A stretch of DNA of 64,000 nucleotides from G963666895 sp963666895 (GCA_963666895.2 CAXXNS010000004.1:9163-73162); one strand, 5' to 3'; shown: positions 37,858 through 47,065, counted from the stretch's first letter. The notes: a model not told the origin generated them from the sequence alone. Numbers and translations: made by a program.

Positions 37858-38976
37858 ATGTCCATTCTGTTCCAACAGACCGATCTGGCGGGAATGGCCC
37901 TGGCCAACCGCTTCGTGCGCTCGGCCACCTGGGAAGGGCTGGCCGATGAAGATGGCTCGGCCACCCCGGAGCTGGCCCGCTTCCTGGCCGACCTGGCCGA
38001 CGGTGGCGTGGGCCTGATCATCACCGGCCACGCGTACGTGGAGCGGGCGGGCCAGGCCGCTCCCAAGCAGATCGGCGCGGACCGCGACGATCTGATCCCC
38101 GGCCTGCGCGACCTGACCGACGCGGTGCACAAAAAGGGCGGGATGGTCTGCCTGCAACTGGCCCACGGCGGGGCCTTCACCCGGGGCGGCGTGGCCCAGG
38201 AACAGCCCAAGGGCCCGTCCATCATCATGGACGCCGAGGGCAAGCCCCTGTGCCGGGCCATGACCCAAGAAGAGATCGCCGCCACGGCCCAGGCATTCGG
38301 CCAGGCGGCCGCCCGGGCCAAACGGGCCGGGTTCGACGCGGTGCAGGTCCATGCGGCCCACGGCTATTTGCTGAGCCAATTCCTGAGCCCGGTGTTCAAC
38401 AAGCGCGAGGACGACTACGGCGGCGACATCATGGGCCGGACCCGCTTCCTGAACGAGACCGTGGCCGCAGTGCGCGATGCGGTGGGGCCGGACTATCCCG
38501 TGCTGGTGAAGATGAATTCCCAGGACTATGCCGAGCACGGACTGACCGTGGACGAGGCCCTGCTGGTGGCCCGGCGGCTGGAGAACCAGGGCGTCAGCGC
38601 GGTGGAGTTCTCGGGCGGACTCCTGACCGCCAAGAAGGACTCCCCGGTTCGCGTGGGGAATTTCACCGACCCGGACCGCCAGGCCTGGTACAGGGAGGCG
38701 GCCGCCCGGTTCAAGCGGGAGCGGGCCATTCCGCTCATCCTGGTGGGCGGGGTGCGCAGCCTGGACGTGGCCGAGGAACTGGTGGCCGGGAACGTGTGCG
38801 ACTACGTGGCCCTGTCCCGGCCCCTGATCCGCGAGCCCGGGCTCATCAACCGCTGGAAGAGCGGCGACCGAACCCCGTCGACCTGCCTGTCCGACAACCT
38901 GTGCTTCCGCACGGCCGCCTCGGGCAACGGCATCGCCTGCGCGCACGACCAAGAGGACGCGGGCAAGGGCTCCTGA
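37858..38976 (+). CDS. NADH:flavin oxidoreductase, old yellow enzyme family
   Basis: 372 aa forming a single FMN-binding TIM barrel: NRFVRSATWEGLAD near the start, LQLAHGG, the catalytic-loop VHAAHGYLLSQFLSP with both His residues, and LVGGVRSL near the end. No extra iron-sulfur domain follows, unlike 2,4-dienoyl-CoA reductase. Substrate unknown; the family reduces activated alkenes. It ends 1 base before the convergent rnhA stop. Confidence 0.9.
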   Translation: MSILFQQTDLAGMALANRFVRSATWEGLADEDGSATPELARFLADLADGGVGLIITGHAYVERAGQAAPKQIGADRDDLIPGLRDLTDAVHKKGGMVCLQLAHGGAFTRGGVAQEQPKGPSIIMDAEGKPLCRAMTQEEIAATAQAFGQAAARAKRAGFDAVQVHAAHGYLLSQFLSPVFNKREDDYGGDIMGRTRFLNETVAAVRDAVGPDYPVLVKMNSQDYAEHGLTVDEALLVARRLENQGVSAVEFSGGLLTAKKDSPVRVGNFTDPDRQAWYREAAARFKRERAIPLILVGGVRSLDVAEELVAGNVCDYVALSRPLIREPGLINRWKSGDRTPSTCLSDNLCFRTAASGNGIACAHDQEDAGKGS

Positions 38977-38977
38977 T

Positions 38978-39442
38978 CTAGCCGGAATATTTAAGAGATT
39001 CGGCAGCACCCCGGGCAAGATCGTCCACCAGCTCGTTCTCCGGGTGCCCGGCATGGCCCTTGACCCAGTTCCAGTTCACCTGGTGCCGGGCCATGAGCGC
39101 GTCCAGTTCCTGCCACAATTCCTGATTCTTGACCGGCTTCTTGGCCGCGGTCTTCCAGCCGTTCTTTTTCCACTTGGCCAGCCAGCCGTCGGTGAACGCC
39201 TTTTTCACGTATTGGGAGTCCGTGAACAGCTCCACCGCGCAGGCCCGGGTCAGGGTCTCCAGGGCCCGGATCACGGCGGTCAATTCCATGCGGTTGTTGG
39301 TGGTGTTGGGCTCGGCTCCGGAGAGTTCCTTGCGGTGCTCGCCGTCGGCGTTTTCATAGACCAGGAGCGCGCCCCAGCCGCCCGGGCCGGGGTTGCCCAG
39401 GCAGGAGCCGTCCGTGTAGATCGTGACCCGCGTGGCGCTCAC
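38978..39442 (-). CDS. rnhA: Ribonuclease HI
   Basis: 154 aa with all catalytic carboxylates: Asp in YTDGSCLGNPGPGG, Glu in NRMELTAV, Asp in FTDSQYVKKA and Asp in NELVDDLAR. The basic protrusion (KWKKNGWKTAAKKPVKN) is present. It degrades RNA in RNA-DNA hybrids. The start overlaps the stop of the upstream hypothetical gene (ATGA). Confidence 0.96.
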   Translation of the reverse strand: MSATRVTIYTDGSCLGNPGPGGWGALLVYENADGEHRKELSGAEPNTTNNRMELTAVIRALETLTRACAVELFTDSQYVKKAFTDGWLAKWKKNGWKTAAKKPVKNQELWQELDALMARHQVNWNWVKGHAGHPENELVDDLARGAAESLKYSG

Positions 39443-40296
39443 CAGGTCCGCTCCTTGCCGTCCAGTTCAGTCCAGATGCGGTCCAGGGCGGTTTGCAGCC
39501 CGCCGAACCATTCCCCACTCTCCAGGGCCGTGCCCAGAATGGCGGCCAATTCCGGCTCCACGTCCGGGCCCAGGGCCTTTTCCAGCATGGGCGGCAATCG
39601 CAGGACCACGCTGCCGTCCTCGGGCCACAGCCCGATGTACAGGGTGACCGGGTCCAGCCCCTCGGGCAGGTCCGGATCCGGGGCCAGCCGGACAAGAAGT
39701 TGCTGGCCGTAGGTGTCGGCCAGGTCCGCGCCGAAGCGGTCCAGGGCCAGGACCTGGTCCTGGTCCAGCAGGCCGGTGTCGTCCATCACGTGCTTCGAGG
39801 CCACGGGCGCGTCCCCGGCCAGGTGCTCCCAGAGCATGACCAGGCCGGTCTTGAGGCCCCGCTGCCAGTGGTCCCAATTGCCCTTGAAGTGTTCCCGAAC
39901 CAGGTAATCGGCCAGGGCCTGGTCCTCGGGCCGGTCCAGGTCCGCGGGCAGATGGAGGGCCACCTCCTGGCGGGCCGGGGAGACGGCCAGGTACAGGTCC
40001 TCGTCGTCCAGGCCCTTGGGAATCACGGCCTCGCCCAGGCGCACGTGCACGTAGGCGGTGCGGCCCATTTCCTTGTCCAGGGCCTCGACGAACTCGCGGG
40101 CGAACTCCCTGCCGGACTCGTCCATCTGGCCGGTCTCGTCCCAGAAGGATTTTTCCAGGTTGAGCCGGGCCACCACGCGCTGGTTGTTGAGCCAGAAGGC
40201 CCAGATGACCAGGATGATGACGCCCACCATGGCCAGGGAGCGCACCACGCGCTCCATCGGGGTCGCGCCCCGGACAGCCAGGAATCGAAACAGCAT
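39439..40296 (-). CDS. Hypothetical membrane-anchored protein
   Basis: 285 aa from an ATG with GGAG upstream. A single hydrophobic helix at about 19-36 (SLAMVGVIILVIWAFWL) is followed by an acidic, soluble domain of about 250 residues with no motif that I recognise. The helix lacks a cleavage site, so the bulk is probably outside the cytoplasm on a membrane anchor. It is coupled to rnhA by a 4-bp overlap. Confidence 0.65.
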   Translation of the reverse strand: MLFRFLAVRGATPMERVVRSLAMVGVIILVIWAFWLNNQRVVARLNLEKSFWDETGQMDESGREFAREFVEALDKEMGRTAYVHVRLGEAVIPKGLDDEDLYLAVSPARQEVALHLPADLDRPEDQALADYLVREHFKGNWDHWQRGLKTGLVMLWEHLAGDAPVASKHVMDDTGLLDQDQVLALDRFGADLADTYGQQLLVRLAPDPDLPEGLDPVTLYIGLWPEDGSVVLRLPPMLEKALGPDVEPELAAILGTALESGEWFGGLQTALDRIWTELDGKERTW

Positions 40297-40374
40297 TCAG
40301 TCTCCGTGTACGTTCGCGCCACGCTAGCAGAAAACCCTTGAACCGGAAACAGGTCCCAAAAAATCCTCTCCAAA

Positions 40375-40497
40375 CAGGCCGTTCATAAACCGTGAGGGCA
40401 AGGCGCAAGAAAAGTTCAAGGCCGACGCGTATTCAACATACGCGAGGATTTGAATTTTTCGCAGCAACGAAGCCATCGCGGGAATAGGGGCGGTCTG
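40375..40497 (+). repeat. 123-nt structured repeat, copy 2; terminator of the ABC permease gene
   Basis: Same length and order as the copy at 6867-6989. The apex GACGCGTATTCAACATACGCG is almost identical, and GCAACGAAGCC is shared on the right. The long arms differ in sequence but still pair here (AAGTTCAAG with ATTTGAATT). On the minus strand the hairpin is followed by CTTTTCTT. It ends 1 base before the stop codon of the permease gene. Confidence 0.75.
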
Positions 40498-41775
40498 TCA
40501 GCCGTCTCCGCCGCGTAAGGCCTGGATCGGGTCCATGAGCGCGGCCTGCCGGGCGGGCTTGAGCCCGAAGAGCAGGCCCACGCCCAGGGCCGAGGCCAGG
40601 GAGATGAAGAACACGTTCCAGGAGAAGCTGATGGTCAGGATGCCCAGCCGGGTGAGCAGCTGGCCAAGGCCCAGCCCCAGGGCCAGGCCCAGCAGCCCGC
40701 CGACCAGGGTCAGCAGGCAGGCCTCCATGAGGAACTGGATGAGCACGGCCGAGTTGCGCGCGCCCAGGGCCTTGCGGAGCCCGATCTCGTAGCTGCGCTC
40801 GGACACGGAGATGGAGAAGAGGTTGGCCAGCACGAACCCGCCCACCAGCACGGCGATGGTGGCCGTGATGCTCAGGAAGACCACCAGCCCGCCCTTGAAC
40901 ATGGCCATGAACTCCAGGATCTCGTCGGCCGTGAAGATGGTGAAGTCGTCGTCCTCGCCCTCGGACAGGCCGTGCAGATGGCGCAGGAAGGCGCGCAGGT
41001 TCTCCACGTGGGCGGCCATGTGCTCGGGCTCCAGGAACTTGACCCGGATGGCCCGGAAATACTTGCGGTCCAGGTTGAAGCGCTGGGTCAGGGTGGTCAG
41101 GGGCACGATGATGCGGTTGTCGATGTCCCCGCCGCCCCCGCCGCCGGTGAAGCCCCGGTAGCTGAGCTGGCCCACCACCCGGAAGGGGATGGAATTCAAG
41201 TAGATGACCTTGTCCTGGGAGGGCTCCTTGCCGAACAGCTCCTGGGCGGGTTTGTAGCCCATGATGCAGATGCGCGCGCCGCGCTCCACGTCCTGGACCG
41301 TGATGTCCCTGCCCTCGGCCAGGGGCCAGTTCCAGGAGGAGGCGTAGTCCTCCGAAGCCCCGACCACCAGGGTGCCGGTGGCGCTGCGGCCCTGGTAGCG
41401 CACGTCCACCGAGCCCTTGGCCCGCATGGGCACCACCAGGTAGGCCCCGGGCAGGGACTGGCGCAAGCGGTGCACGTCCTCCCAGGACAGGGTCAGGGTA
41501 CGCATGCCCACGGCCCGCTTCTCGATGTTGCCGCCGATGACGAATGCCGCGTCCGGGCCGAACATGTCCACCATCTGGTGGGCCATCTTGTTGGCCCCCT
41601 CCACCGAGGTGACGATAAGGGTCAGGGAGGCGATGCCGAAGCCCACGCCCACGGCCACGAAGATGCTGCGCAGCTTGTAGGCCCAGACCGCCCGCCCGGC
41701 CATGGCCAGCAAACGGCCCAGCATGAGGATTCGGTTCGTCAGGGAGATGGAGCGCATATCGGTCTCATAGGCCAA
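40498..41775 (-). CDS. MacB-type ABC transporter permease
   Basis: 425 aa. One helix near the N-terminus, a large extracytoplasmic domain (about 60-270) and three C-terminal helices with the FtsX-type SERSYEIGLRKALGARNSAVLIQFLMEA. It is the membrane partner of the ATPase at 42180 and the adaptor at 42886. A Gly-rich run (TGGGGGGDID) occurs in the periplasmic domain. It is separated from the ATPase gene by a plus-strand gene, so it probably needs its own promoter in 41776-41844. Confidence 0.88.
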   Translation of the reverse strand: MAYETDMRSISLTNRILMLGRLLAMAGRAVWAYKLRSIFVAVGVGFGIASLTLIVTSVEGANKMAHQMVDMFGPDAAFVIGGNIEKRAVGMRTLTLSWEDVHRLRQSLPGAYLVVPMRAKGSVDVRYQGRSATGTLVVGASEDYASSWNWPLAEGRDITVQDVERGARICIMGYKPAQELFGKEPSQDKVIYLNSIPFRVVGQLSYRGFTGGGGGGDIDNRIIVPLTTLTQRFNLDRKYFRAIRVKFLEPEHMAAHVENLRAFLRHLHGLSEGEDDDFTIFTADEILEFMAMFKGGLVVFLSITATIAVLVGGFVLANLFSISVSERSYEIGLRKALGARNSAVLIQFLMEACLLTLVGGLLGLALGLGLGQLLTRLGILTISFSWNVFFISLASALGVGLLFGLKPARQAALMDPIQALRGGDG

Positions 41776-41844
41776 GGATTCCTCTCAAACTTGACGACCG
41801 CCCGGCCCGGATATACCAAGGATACGCAACCAGGGAGCGACCGC

Positions 41845-42183
41845 ATGGACGACAAGACCGGCTCCGGGCAGCCACCGGCCCTGCTCATCAACGAAATCCA
41901 GCTGGTGCTGGCGGAAAAGCGCACCTCCATGTCCACCCTGCGCACGGGCATCGCGGTCATGGCCCTGCCCCTTTCCATCCTGGGCCTGCTCATCGCCACC
42001 TCGAAATACTACTCCGTGGCGAGCGTGCTCCAGCTGCTCATCCCGCTGGCCGTCATCACCCTGGGCATGCTGGTCCTGGGCATCTACCTCATCACCCGGG
42101 CCGTGCACCACATCCACGGCCAGGACCGGCTCATCAAACAGCTCAAGAGGAAGAACACCGCCCTGGCCCAATTCATGGACTAG
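41845..42183 (+). CDS. DUF202-like small membrane protein inside the efflux operon
   Basis: 112 aa. LLINEIQLVLAEKRTSMSTLRTGIAV resembles the opening of DUF202 membrane proteins; two hydrophobic helices follow (about 36-53 and 62-85), then a charged tail. It runs opposite to the efflux genes on both sides and overlaps the ATPase stop by 4 bp. Function unknown. Its hydrophobic pattern and start context (CAGGGAGCG) argue for a true gene. Confidence 0.7.
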   Translation: MDDKTGSGQPPALLINEIQLVLAEKRTSMSTLRTGIAVMALPLSILGLLIATSKYYSVASVLQLLIPLAVITLGMLVLGIYLITRAVHHIHGQDRLIKQLKRKNTALAQFMD

Positions 42184-42884
42184 TCCTGGTCCACGATCCT
42201 TCCGTCGGCCAGGTGGATGACCTTGTGCGCCCGGACCGCGATCTGCTCGTCGTGGGTGACCAGGATGACGCTGGTGCCCGCTTCGTTGACCTCGGTGAAC
42301 AATTCCATGATCTCCCCGCTGGTCTTGGTGTCCAACTGGCCCGTGGGCTCGTCGGCCAGGATCACGTCCGGCTTGTTGAGCAGGGCCCGGGCCATGGCCA
42401 CGCGCTGCTGCTGCCCGCCCGAAAGCCGGGCCGGGGGAAAGGACACCCGGTCGCCCAGGCCCACCCGCTCCAGAAGCTCCACGGCCCGGGTCCGCAACGC
42501 GGACTGGGGCTGGTCCGAGTACATGCCCGGCAGCATGACGTTCTCCAGGGCCGTGGCGTAGGGGATCAGGTGGAAGCTCTGGAACACGAAGCCCAGGCTT
42601 TGGTTGCGCAGGTCCGAGCGGGCGTCGTCGTCCAGGGACTCCACGTCCCGACCGTTGAACTGGTATTCCCCGGACGTGGCCCGGTCCAGCAGGCCGATGA
42701 CGTTGAGCAGGGTGGACTTGCCCGAGCCCGAGGTGCCCTGCAGGGCCACGAACTCGCCCCGGGCCACCTCCAGGCTGACGCCCTTGAGCACTTCCACGCC
42801 CATGGGCCGGCCGTCCTCGCCCGGTCCCAGGTGGTAGGTCTTGTGGACCGCGGTCAACTGGATCAGGGGATTCCCCGAAGTCAC
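42180..42884 (-). CDS. MacB/LolD-type ABC transporter ATP-binding protein
   Basis: 234 aa with all motifs: Walker A GTSGSGKST, signature LSGGQQQRVAMARAL, Walker B VILADEP and the switch His in VTHDEQ. LolD/MacB-like features are QSFHLIPYATALENVMLPG. It energises the permease at 40498. It starts 1 base before the adaptor stop. Confidence 0.95.
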   Translation of the reverse strand: MTSGNPLIQLTAVHKTYHLGPGEDGRPMGVEVLKGVSLEVARGEFVALQGTSGSGKSTLLNVIGLLDRATSGEYQFNGRDVESLDDDARSDLRNQSLGFVFQSFHLIPYATALENVMLPGMYSDQPQSALRTRAVELLERVGLGDRVSFPPARLSGGQQQRVAMARALLNKPDVILADEPTGQLDTKTSGEIMELFTEVNEAGTSVILVTHDEQIAVRAHKVIHLADGRIVDQD

Positions 42885-42885
42885 G

Positions 42886-43971
42886 CTATTTGCCTCCCGG
42901 CCGCAACATCCCGCCGGGGATGACCAACTGGGTGGCCACCTCGTCCCCCTCGTCCAGGCCGGACAGAATCTGGGTCCGGTCCAGGCCGGACAGGCCCAGC
43001 TCCACGTCGGCCTCCACGGCCTTGCCGTCGGGCCCGCGCGTGAACACCACCTGCCGGTCCTCCACCCACTTGAGGGCCGCGTTGGGGATGGACAGCACGT
43101 CCTGGAGCTCCTGGACCACGATTCTACACTGGGTGGTCATCTCCGGCCTGAGCAGGGCGGCGTGCTCCGGATCGATGCGCACCAGGGCGCGGTAGTACAC
43201 GATGTTGTCCCGAATCTCGGGCTCGGGGTAGATCTCGTCCACCTTTCCTTCGAACACCTTGCCCGGGTAGGCGTCCACCCAGTACTCCACGGGCTGGCCG
43301 ATCTCGCTCTGGCCCACGTCGGTCTCGTCCACGTAGATCCACAGCTCCAGCTTTTCCGGGGCCAGCACGGTGATCAGGTTGGAGACCTGGAGGCCCGAGA
43401 CCACGGTCTCGCCCTCGTTGGCCGCCACCTGGGAGACCACGCCGTTGATGGGGGAGTAAATCTTGTAGTAGGAGAGCTGGACCTCCAGGGTGTCCAGGGA
43501 GGCCCTGGCCGCCTGGGCCTCGGCCCGGGTGACCCGATCGTCCTCCACGGCCTGGTCCAGGTTGGACTGGGTCTCCAACTCCTTGGCCACCAGCTCCTGC
43601 TTGCGCTTGAGCTCCTTGCCCGCGCGCTCGGCCTTGGCCTGGGCCAGCCGATAGCGGGCCTGGGCCTCCACGATGCGGGCCTCCAATTCGCGGGCGTCGA
43701 TCTCGGCCACCAGCTGCCCGGCGGCCACCCGCTCGCCCACCTTGACCGGCACGTTGACCAGCACGCCCGTGGCCCGGGCGCCGATCTTGACCTGGGCGCC
43801 CACCTGGGCCTTGATGATGCCCGTGGCCTCCAGGACCTGCCGCACCGGGCCGCGCTCCACCTTCTGGGTGGCCACGATGGTGATCTCTTCCGGCCCGGAC
43901 CCGGACAGGGCCCACCAGGCCCCGGCCCCGACCAGAAGCAACACCACGAGAATAATAATCTTTTTTTTCAC
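42886..43971 (-). CDS. MacA-type periplasmic adaptor protein
   Basis: 361 aa from a GTG that overlaps the upstream stop (GTGA). One N-terminal membrane anchor (KKKIIILVVLLLVGAGAWWAL), then biotinyl-lipoyl halves (VLVNVPVKVGERVAAGQLVAEID and SPINGVVSQVAANEGETV) around a coiled-coil hairpin, and a beta-barrel region. With the ATPase and permease it forms a tripartite exporter; the substrate is unknown. No outer-membrane TolC is encoded nearby. Confidence 0.92.
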   Translation of the reverse strand: MKKKIIILVVLLLVGAGAWWALSGSGPEEITIVATQKVERGPVRQVLEATGIIKAQVGAQVKIGARATGVLVNVPVKVGERVAAGQLVAEIDARELEARIVEAQARYRLAQAKAERAGKELKRKQELVAKELETQSNLDQAVEDDRVTRAEAQAARASLDTLEVQLSYYKIYSPINGVVSQVAANEGETVVSGLQVSNLITVLAPEKLELWIYVDETDVGQSEIGQPVEYWVDAYPGKVFEGKVDEIYPEPEIRDNIVYYRALVRIDPEHAALLRPEMTTQCRIVVQELQDVLSIPNAALKWVEDRQVVFTRGPDGKAVEADVELGLSGLDRTQILSGLDEGDEVATQLVIPGGMLRPGGK

Positions 43972-44480
43972 GTTGATTCCGTGTTGCCTGTGGTTTGGTC
44001 CGCGTCCCCCCCGGCGGAAACGGATTGTCTGGCCCGGTCGAGAACCGTCTCGAACGGTTCGCCCGGGGGCCTGCGCCGCTTCAGCAGGCTGCGCAGGGAC
44101 GGCGGCCGGACCTTGTAACCGCAATACGGGGAGAGCTCGCCCCCGGCCGTGTAAAAGGTCTCGTTGGGGTGCTCCCGGCACAGGTCCATGCGGTTCTCAT
44201 GATCCTTGCAGAGTCCCTCATCGGTAAGCCAGGTGCACCGGAAAATCAACAACCCCCTGGCGTCACGGCCCGTGATCTCCAGGCGTTCGTAGTCCGGCTC
44301 CTCCTCCAGAAAACTCTTGAACTCGCGCCTGCTGGTCAGCCAGCGGCCGTCCACGTACAGGACCAGCTCCTCGCAGCACCGCCCGCACATCCGGCAGCGT
44401 CCCTCGATGCGCGCCGGCCCCAGAAGCAGGACCAGGAGCTTGCGCAGGAAGCGCCGGAGCACGAACTGGTTCAGGAACAC
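43968..44480 (-). CDS. YkgJ-family cysteine cluster protein
   Basis: 170 aa. The N-terminus is hydrophobic and basic, then CRMCGRCCEELVLYVDG, later CTWLTDEGLCKDHENRMDLCREHP and YCGYK give the multi-cysteine pattern of the YkgJ/UPF0153 family, thought to bind a metal or iron-sulfur cluster. It is coupled to the adaptor gene by overlap and follows the phosphohexomutase stop by 1 base. Role unknown. Confidence 0.85.
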   Translation of the reverse strand: MFLNQFVLRRFLRKLLVLLLGPARIEGRCRMCGRCCEELVLYVDGRWLTSRREFKSFLEEEPDYERLEITGRDARGLLIFRCTWLTDEGLCKDHENRMDLCREHPNETFYTAGGELSPYCGYKVRPPSLRSLLKRRRPPGEPFETVLDRARQSVSAGGDADQTTGNTEST

Positions 44481-44481
44481 G

Positions 44482-45894
44482 CTAGCCTCCCAGGTCCTTC
44501 AGGGCCCGGGCCAGGGCGTCCTCCACCAGGGAACGGATCTCGGCCAGCCGCCCGGGCGTGGAGGCCTCGAAGCGCATGACCAGCACGGGTTGGGTGTTGG
44601 AAGGCCGGATCAGGCCCCAGCCGTCCGGCCAGGTCAGCCGGGCCCCGTCCACGTCCGAAACCGTGAAGCCCTCGATCCGGGCCCTGGACTTGAACTCGGC
44701 CGCCATCCGCGCCACCACCTGGAACTTGATCTCCTCGGGACAGTCGGCCCGGATCTCCGGGGTGGACTCGGCCGGGGGCCAGTCTTGCAGCAGGCCGGAC
44801 ATGGTGGTGCCGGGCTTGGTGGCCTGGGCCCGGGACAGGATTCCGGCCAGCCTGCAGGCCGCGAACACGGCGTCGTCCGTGCCGATCCAGGGCGGCCCGA
44901 AATACAGGTGCCCGCTGACCTCTCCGGCCAGCAGGGCGCCGCTCCGTTTGACCTCGGCCTTCATCAGGGAGTGCCCGGTGGCGGCCATGCGCGCCTCGCC
45001 GCCCCGGGCGGCCACGGCGTTGAACAGCCGGTGGGAGCACTTGACGTCGCCCAGGATGAGCGCGCCGGGGTTGTCGGCCAGGATGTCGCGGGCGATGATG
45101 GCGGTCAGTTCGTCGCCGACCATGAGGCGGCCGGTCTCGTCCACCACGCCGATGCGGTCGCCGTCGCCGTCCAGGCCGATGCCCAGGTCCGCCTTCTCGG
45201 CCAGCACCCGGGCCTTGAGGTCGGTGGTGTACTTCTCCACCACCGGGTCCGGGTGGTGGTTGGGAAAGTCGCCGTCCGGCTCGGTGTACAGCCGGATCAC
45301 CCGGGCTCCGCAGCGGGTGAGCGCTTCGGACGCCACCTCTCCGGCCGCGCCGTTTCCCCCGTCCACCACCACGGTGACCGGCCGGTCCAGCCGGACCAGG
45401 GAGGCGATCTCGTCCAAATAGGCGGGCAGGATGTCGTGCTGGCTGGCCAGGCCCGGAGAGGATGCGTCCTCCGGAGGGTCGGCCAGGACGCGGGCCATGG
45501 TCTCGCAAACCTCGGCGATCTCGCCGGGCATGAGGGCGGTCTCTCCGCCCCAAAGCTTGAACCCGTTGTATTCAGGCGGGTTGTGGCTGGCCGTGACCAT
45601 GATTCCGGCCGGAAGGCCGAGGCGCACGCAGGCGTAGTAAAAGGCCGGGGTCGGGACCATGCCCAGGGCCACGGCGTCCACCCCGGCCCGGTTCAGCCCG
45701 CGAACCACCCTGGCCGCGTACTCCGGGGAGGAGTGGCGCACGTCCCAGCCCACCGCGGCTCGCTCGTAGCCCCGGCCGGAAAACCATGTTCCGCAGGCCC
45801 GGCCCAGGGCCTCCACCCATTCGGGGTCGAAATCCTCGTCAACCAGCCCGCGCACGTCATAGGCGCGGAAAACCGTTGCATTCAGGGGCTTCAT
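44482..45894 (-). CDS. Phosphomannomutase/phosphoglucomutase
   Basis: 470 aa. The phosphoserine loop TASHNP (Ser103), the metal loop DGDGDRIG (about 242-249) and the sugar-binding GEVSGHLYF are present, with a C-terminal domain holding the phosphate-binding RPSNTQPVLVMRFE. This is the AlgC/ManB type that interconverts hexose 1- and 6-phosphates for polysaccharide precursors, which fits galE elsewhere in the window. Confidence 0.93.
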   Translation of the reverse strand: MKPLNATVFRAYDVRGLVDEDFDPEWVEALGRACGTWFSGRGYERAAVGWDVRHSSPEYAARVVRGLNRAGVDAVALGMVPTPAFYYACVRLGLPAGIMVTASHNPPEYNGFKLWGGETALMPGEIAEVCETMARVLADPPEDASSPGLASQHDILPAYLDEIASLVRLDRPVTVVVDGGNGAAGEVASEALTRCGARVIRLYTEPDGDFPNHHPDPVVEKYTTDLKARVLAEKADLGIGLDGDGDRIGVVDETGRLMVGDELTAIIARDILADNPGALILGDVKCSHRLFNAVAARGGEARMAATGHSLMKAEVKRSGALLAGEVSGHLYFGPPWIGTDDAVFAACRLAGILSRAQATKPGTTMSGLLQDWPPAESTPEIRADCPEEIKFQVVARMAAEFKSRARIEGFTVSDVDGARLTWPDGWGLIRPSNTQPVLVMRFEASTPGRLAEIRSLVEDALARALKDLGG

Positions 45895-45940
45895 GGGTCC
45901 TCACGTGGAATAGGAAAGAAAGGAATTCGCAGCGGGCTCC

Positions 45941-45969
45941 TTGACCATCTCATATATCGCGCATATGTC
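45941..45969 (+). promoter_or_regulatory. Possible promoter of hflKC, close to the start codon
   Basis: TTGACC (45941-45946) and TATGTC (45964-45969) are 17 bases apart. If used, transcription would start around 45975-45977, at or next to the ATG at 45977, giving a leaderless mRNA. No Shine-Dalgarno is seen before any of the candidate ATGs. Confidence 0.35.
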
Positions 45970-45976
45970 ACTACCC

Positions 45977-47041
45977 ATGAACTGGGATTGGGACAAACTG
46001 CAACGGCAAAGGAAGGCCGGCGGCCCTCCGGGGGGCTCTCCGCCGGGGTTCGACGAGTTCGGCGAAAAGCTGAAGAAGCTCAAGAACCTCAAATTCCCCA
46101 TGTGGAAGGTCGCCATCGCCGCCCTGGCGCTGATCTGGCTCCTGTCCGGCATCTACATCGTGGCGCCGGAGGAAATGGGCGTGGTCAAACGGTTCGGCAA
46201 GTTCCACCGGCTGACCGGCCCGGGACCGCATTACCATATTCCATTCCCCTTTGAAAGCGTGCTCACCCCGGACGTGGCCAAGGTCCGGCGCATCGAGGTC
46301 GGGTTCCGGTCCACCAGCGTGAGCGGGGATTTCGAACAGGGCCAGATCCGGCCCATCCAGGACGAATCCCTCATGCTGACCGGGGATGAGAACATCGTGG
46401 ACGTCCAGTTCATCATCCAGTTCCAGATCGAGGACCCGGTGGCCTTCCTGTTCAACATAGACGATCCCGAAGCCACGGTGAAGAACGCGGCCGAAGCGGC
46501 CATGCGCGAGATCATCGGCAAGAGCGAGATCGACGCCGCCCTGACCACGGGCAAGCACGAAATCCAGATCCAGACCCAGGACCTGACCCAGGAAATCCTG
46601 GAACTCTACCAGTCCGGTATCCGCATCGTGTCCGTGCAGATGCAGAACGTGCATCCGCCCAACGAGGTCATCGACGCCTTCAAGGACGTGGCCAGCGCGC
46701 GCGAGGACCGCAGCAAGTTCATCAACCAGGCCAAGGCGTACAGCAACGACATCCTGCCCCGCGCCGAAGGCCAGGCCTCCATCATCGTCAACCAGGCCCA
46801 GGCCTACGCCGAAAGCAAGGTGCTCAAGGCCCAGGGCGACGCCACCCGCTTCCTGGCCGTGCTCAAGGAGTACAACAAGGCCAAGAACGTCACCGGCCTG
46901 CGCCTGTACCTGGAGACCATGGAGAACATCCTCGGGGATCCGGCCGTGCAGAAAATCATCCTGTCCAACGAAGCGCTCAAGCAGTCGCTCCCCTACCTGC
47001 CCCTGGAACAGCTGCCCAAGGCCTCGGGCCGGACCAACTAA
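45977..47041 (+). CDS. hflK: HflK, SPFH-domain membrane protease regulator
   Basis: 354 aa from MNWDWDKLQRQRK; ATGs at 45941 and 45965 are alternatives. A Pro/Gly-rich N-terminus and one membrane helix (about 40-60) precede the SPFH/band-7 domain (GIYIVAPEEMGVVKRFGKF) and a helical region (ARFLAVLKEYNKAKNVTGLRLYLETME) that matches HflK. With HflC it forms the cage around FtsH. HflC follows 24 bp later. Confidence 0.93.
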   Translation: MNWDWDKLQRQRKAGGPPGGSPPGFDEFGEKLKKLKNLKFPMWKVAIAALALIWLLSGIYIVAPEEMGVVKRFGKFHRLTGPGPHYHIPFPFESVLTPDVAKVRRIEVGFRSTSVSGDFEQGQIRPIQDESLMLTGDENIVDVQFIIQFQIEDPVAFLFNIDDPEATVKNAAEAAMREIIGKSEIDAALTTGKHEIQIQTQDLTQEILELYQSGIRIVSVQMQNVHPPNEVIDAFKDVASAREDRSKFINQAKAYSNDILPRAEGQASIIVNQAQAYAESKVLKAQGDATRFLAVLKEYNKAKNVTGLRLYLETMENILGDPAVQKIILSNEALKQSLPYLPLEQLPKASGRTN

Positions 47042-47065
47042 CCACGGAAAGAACCGGATTACGAT

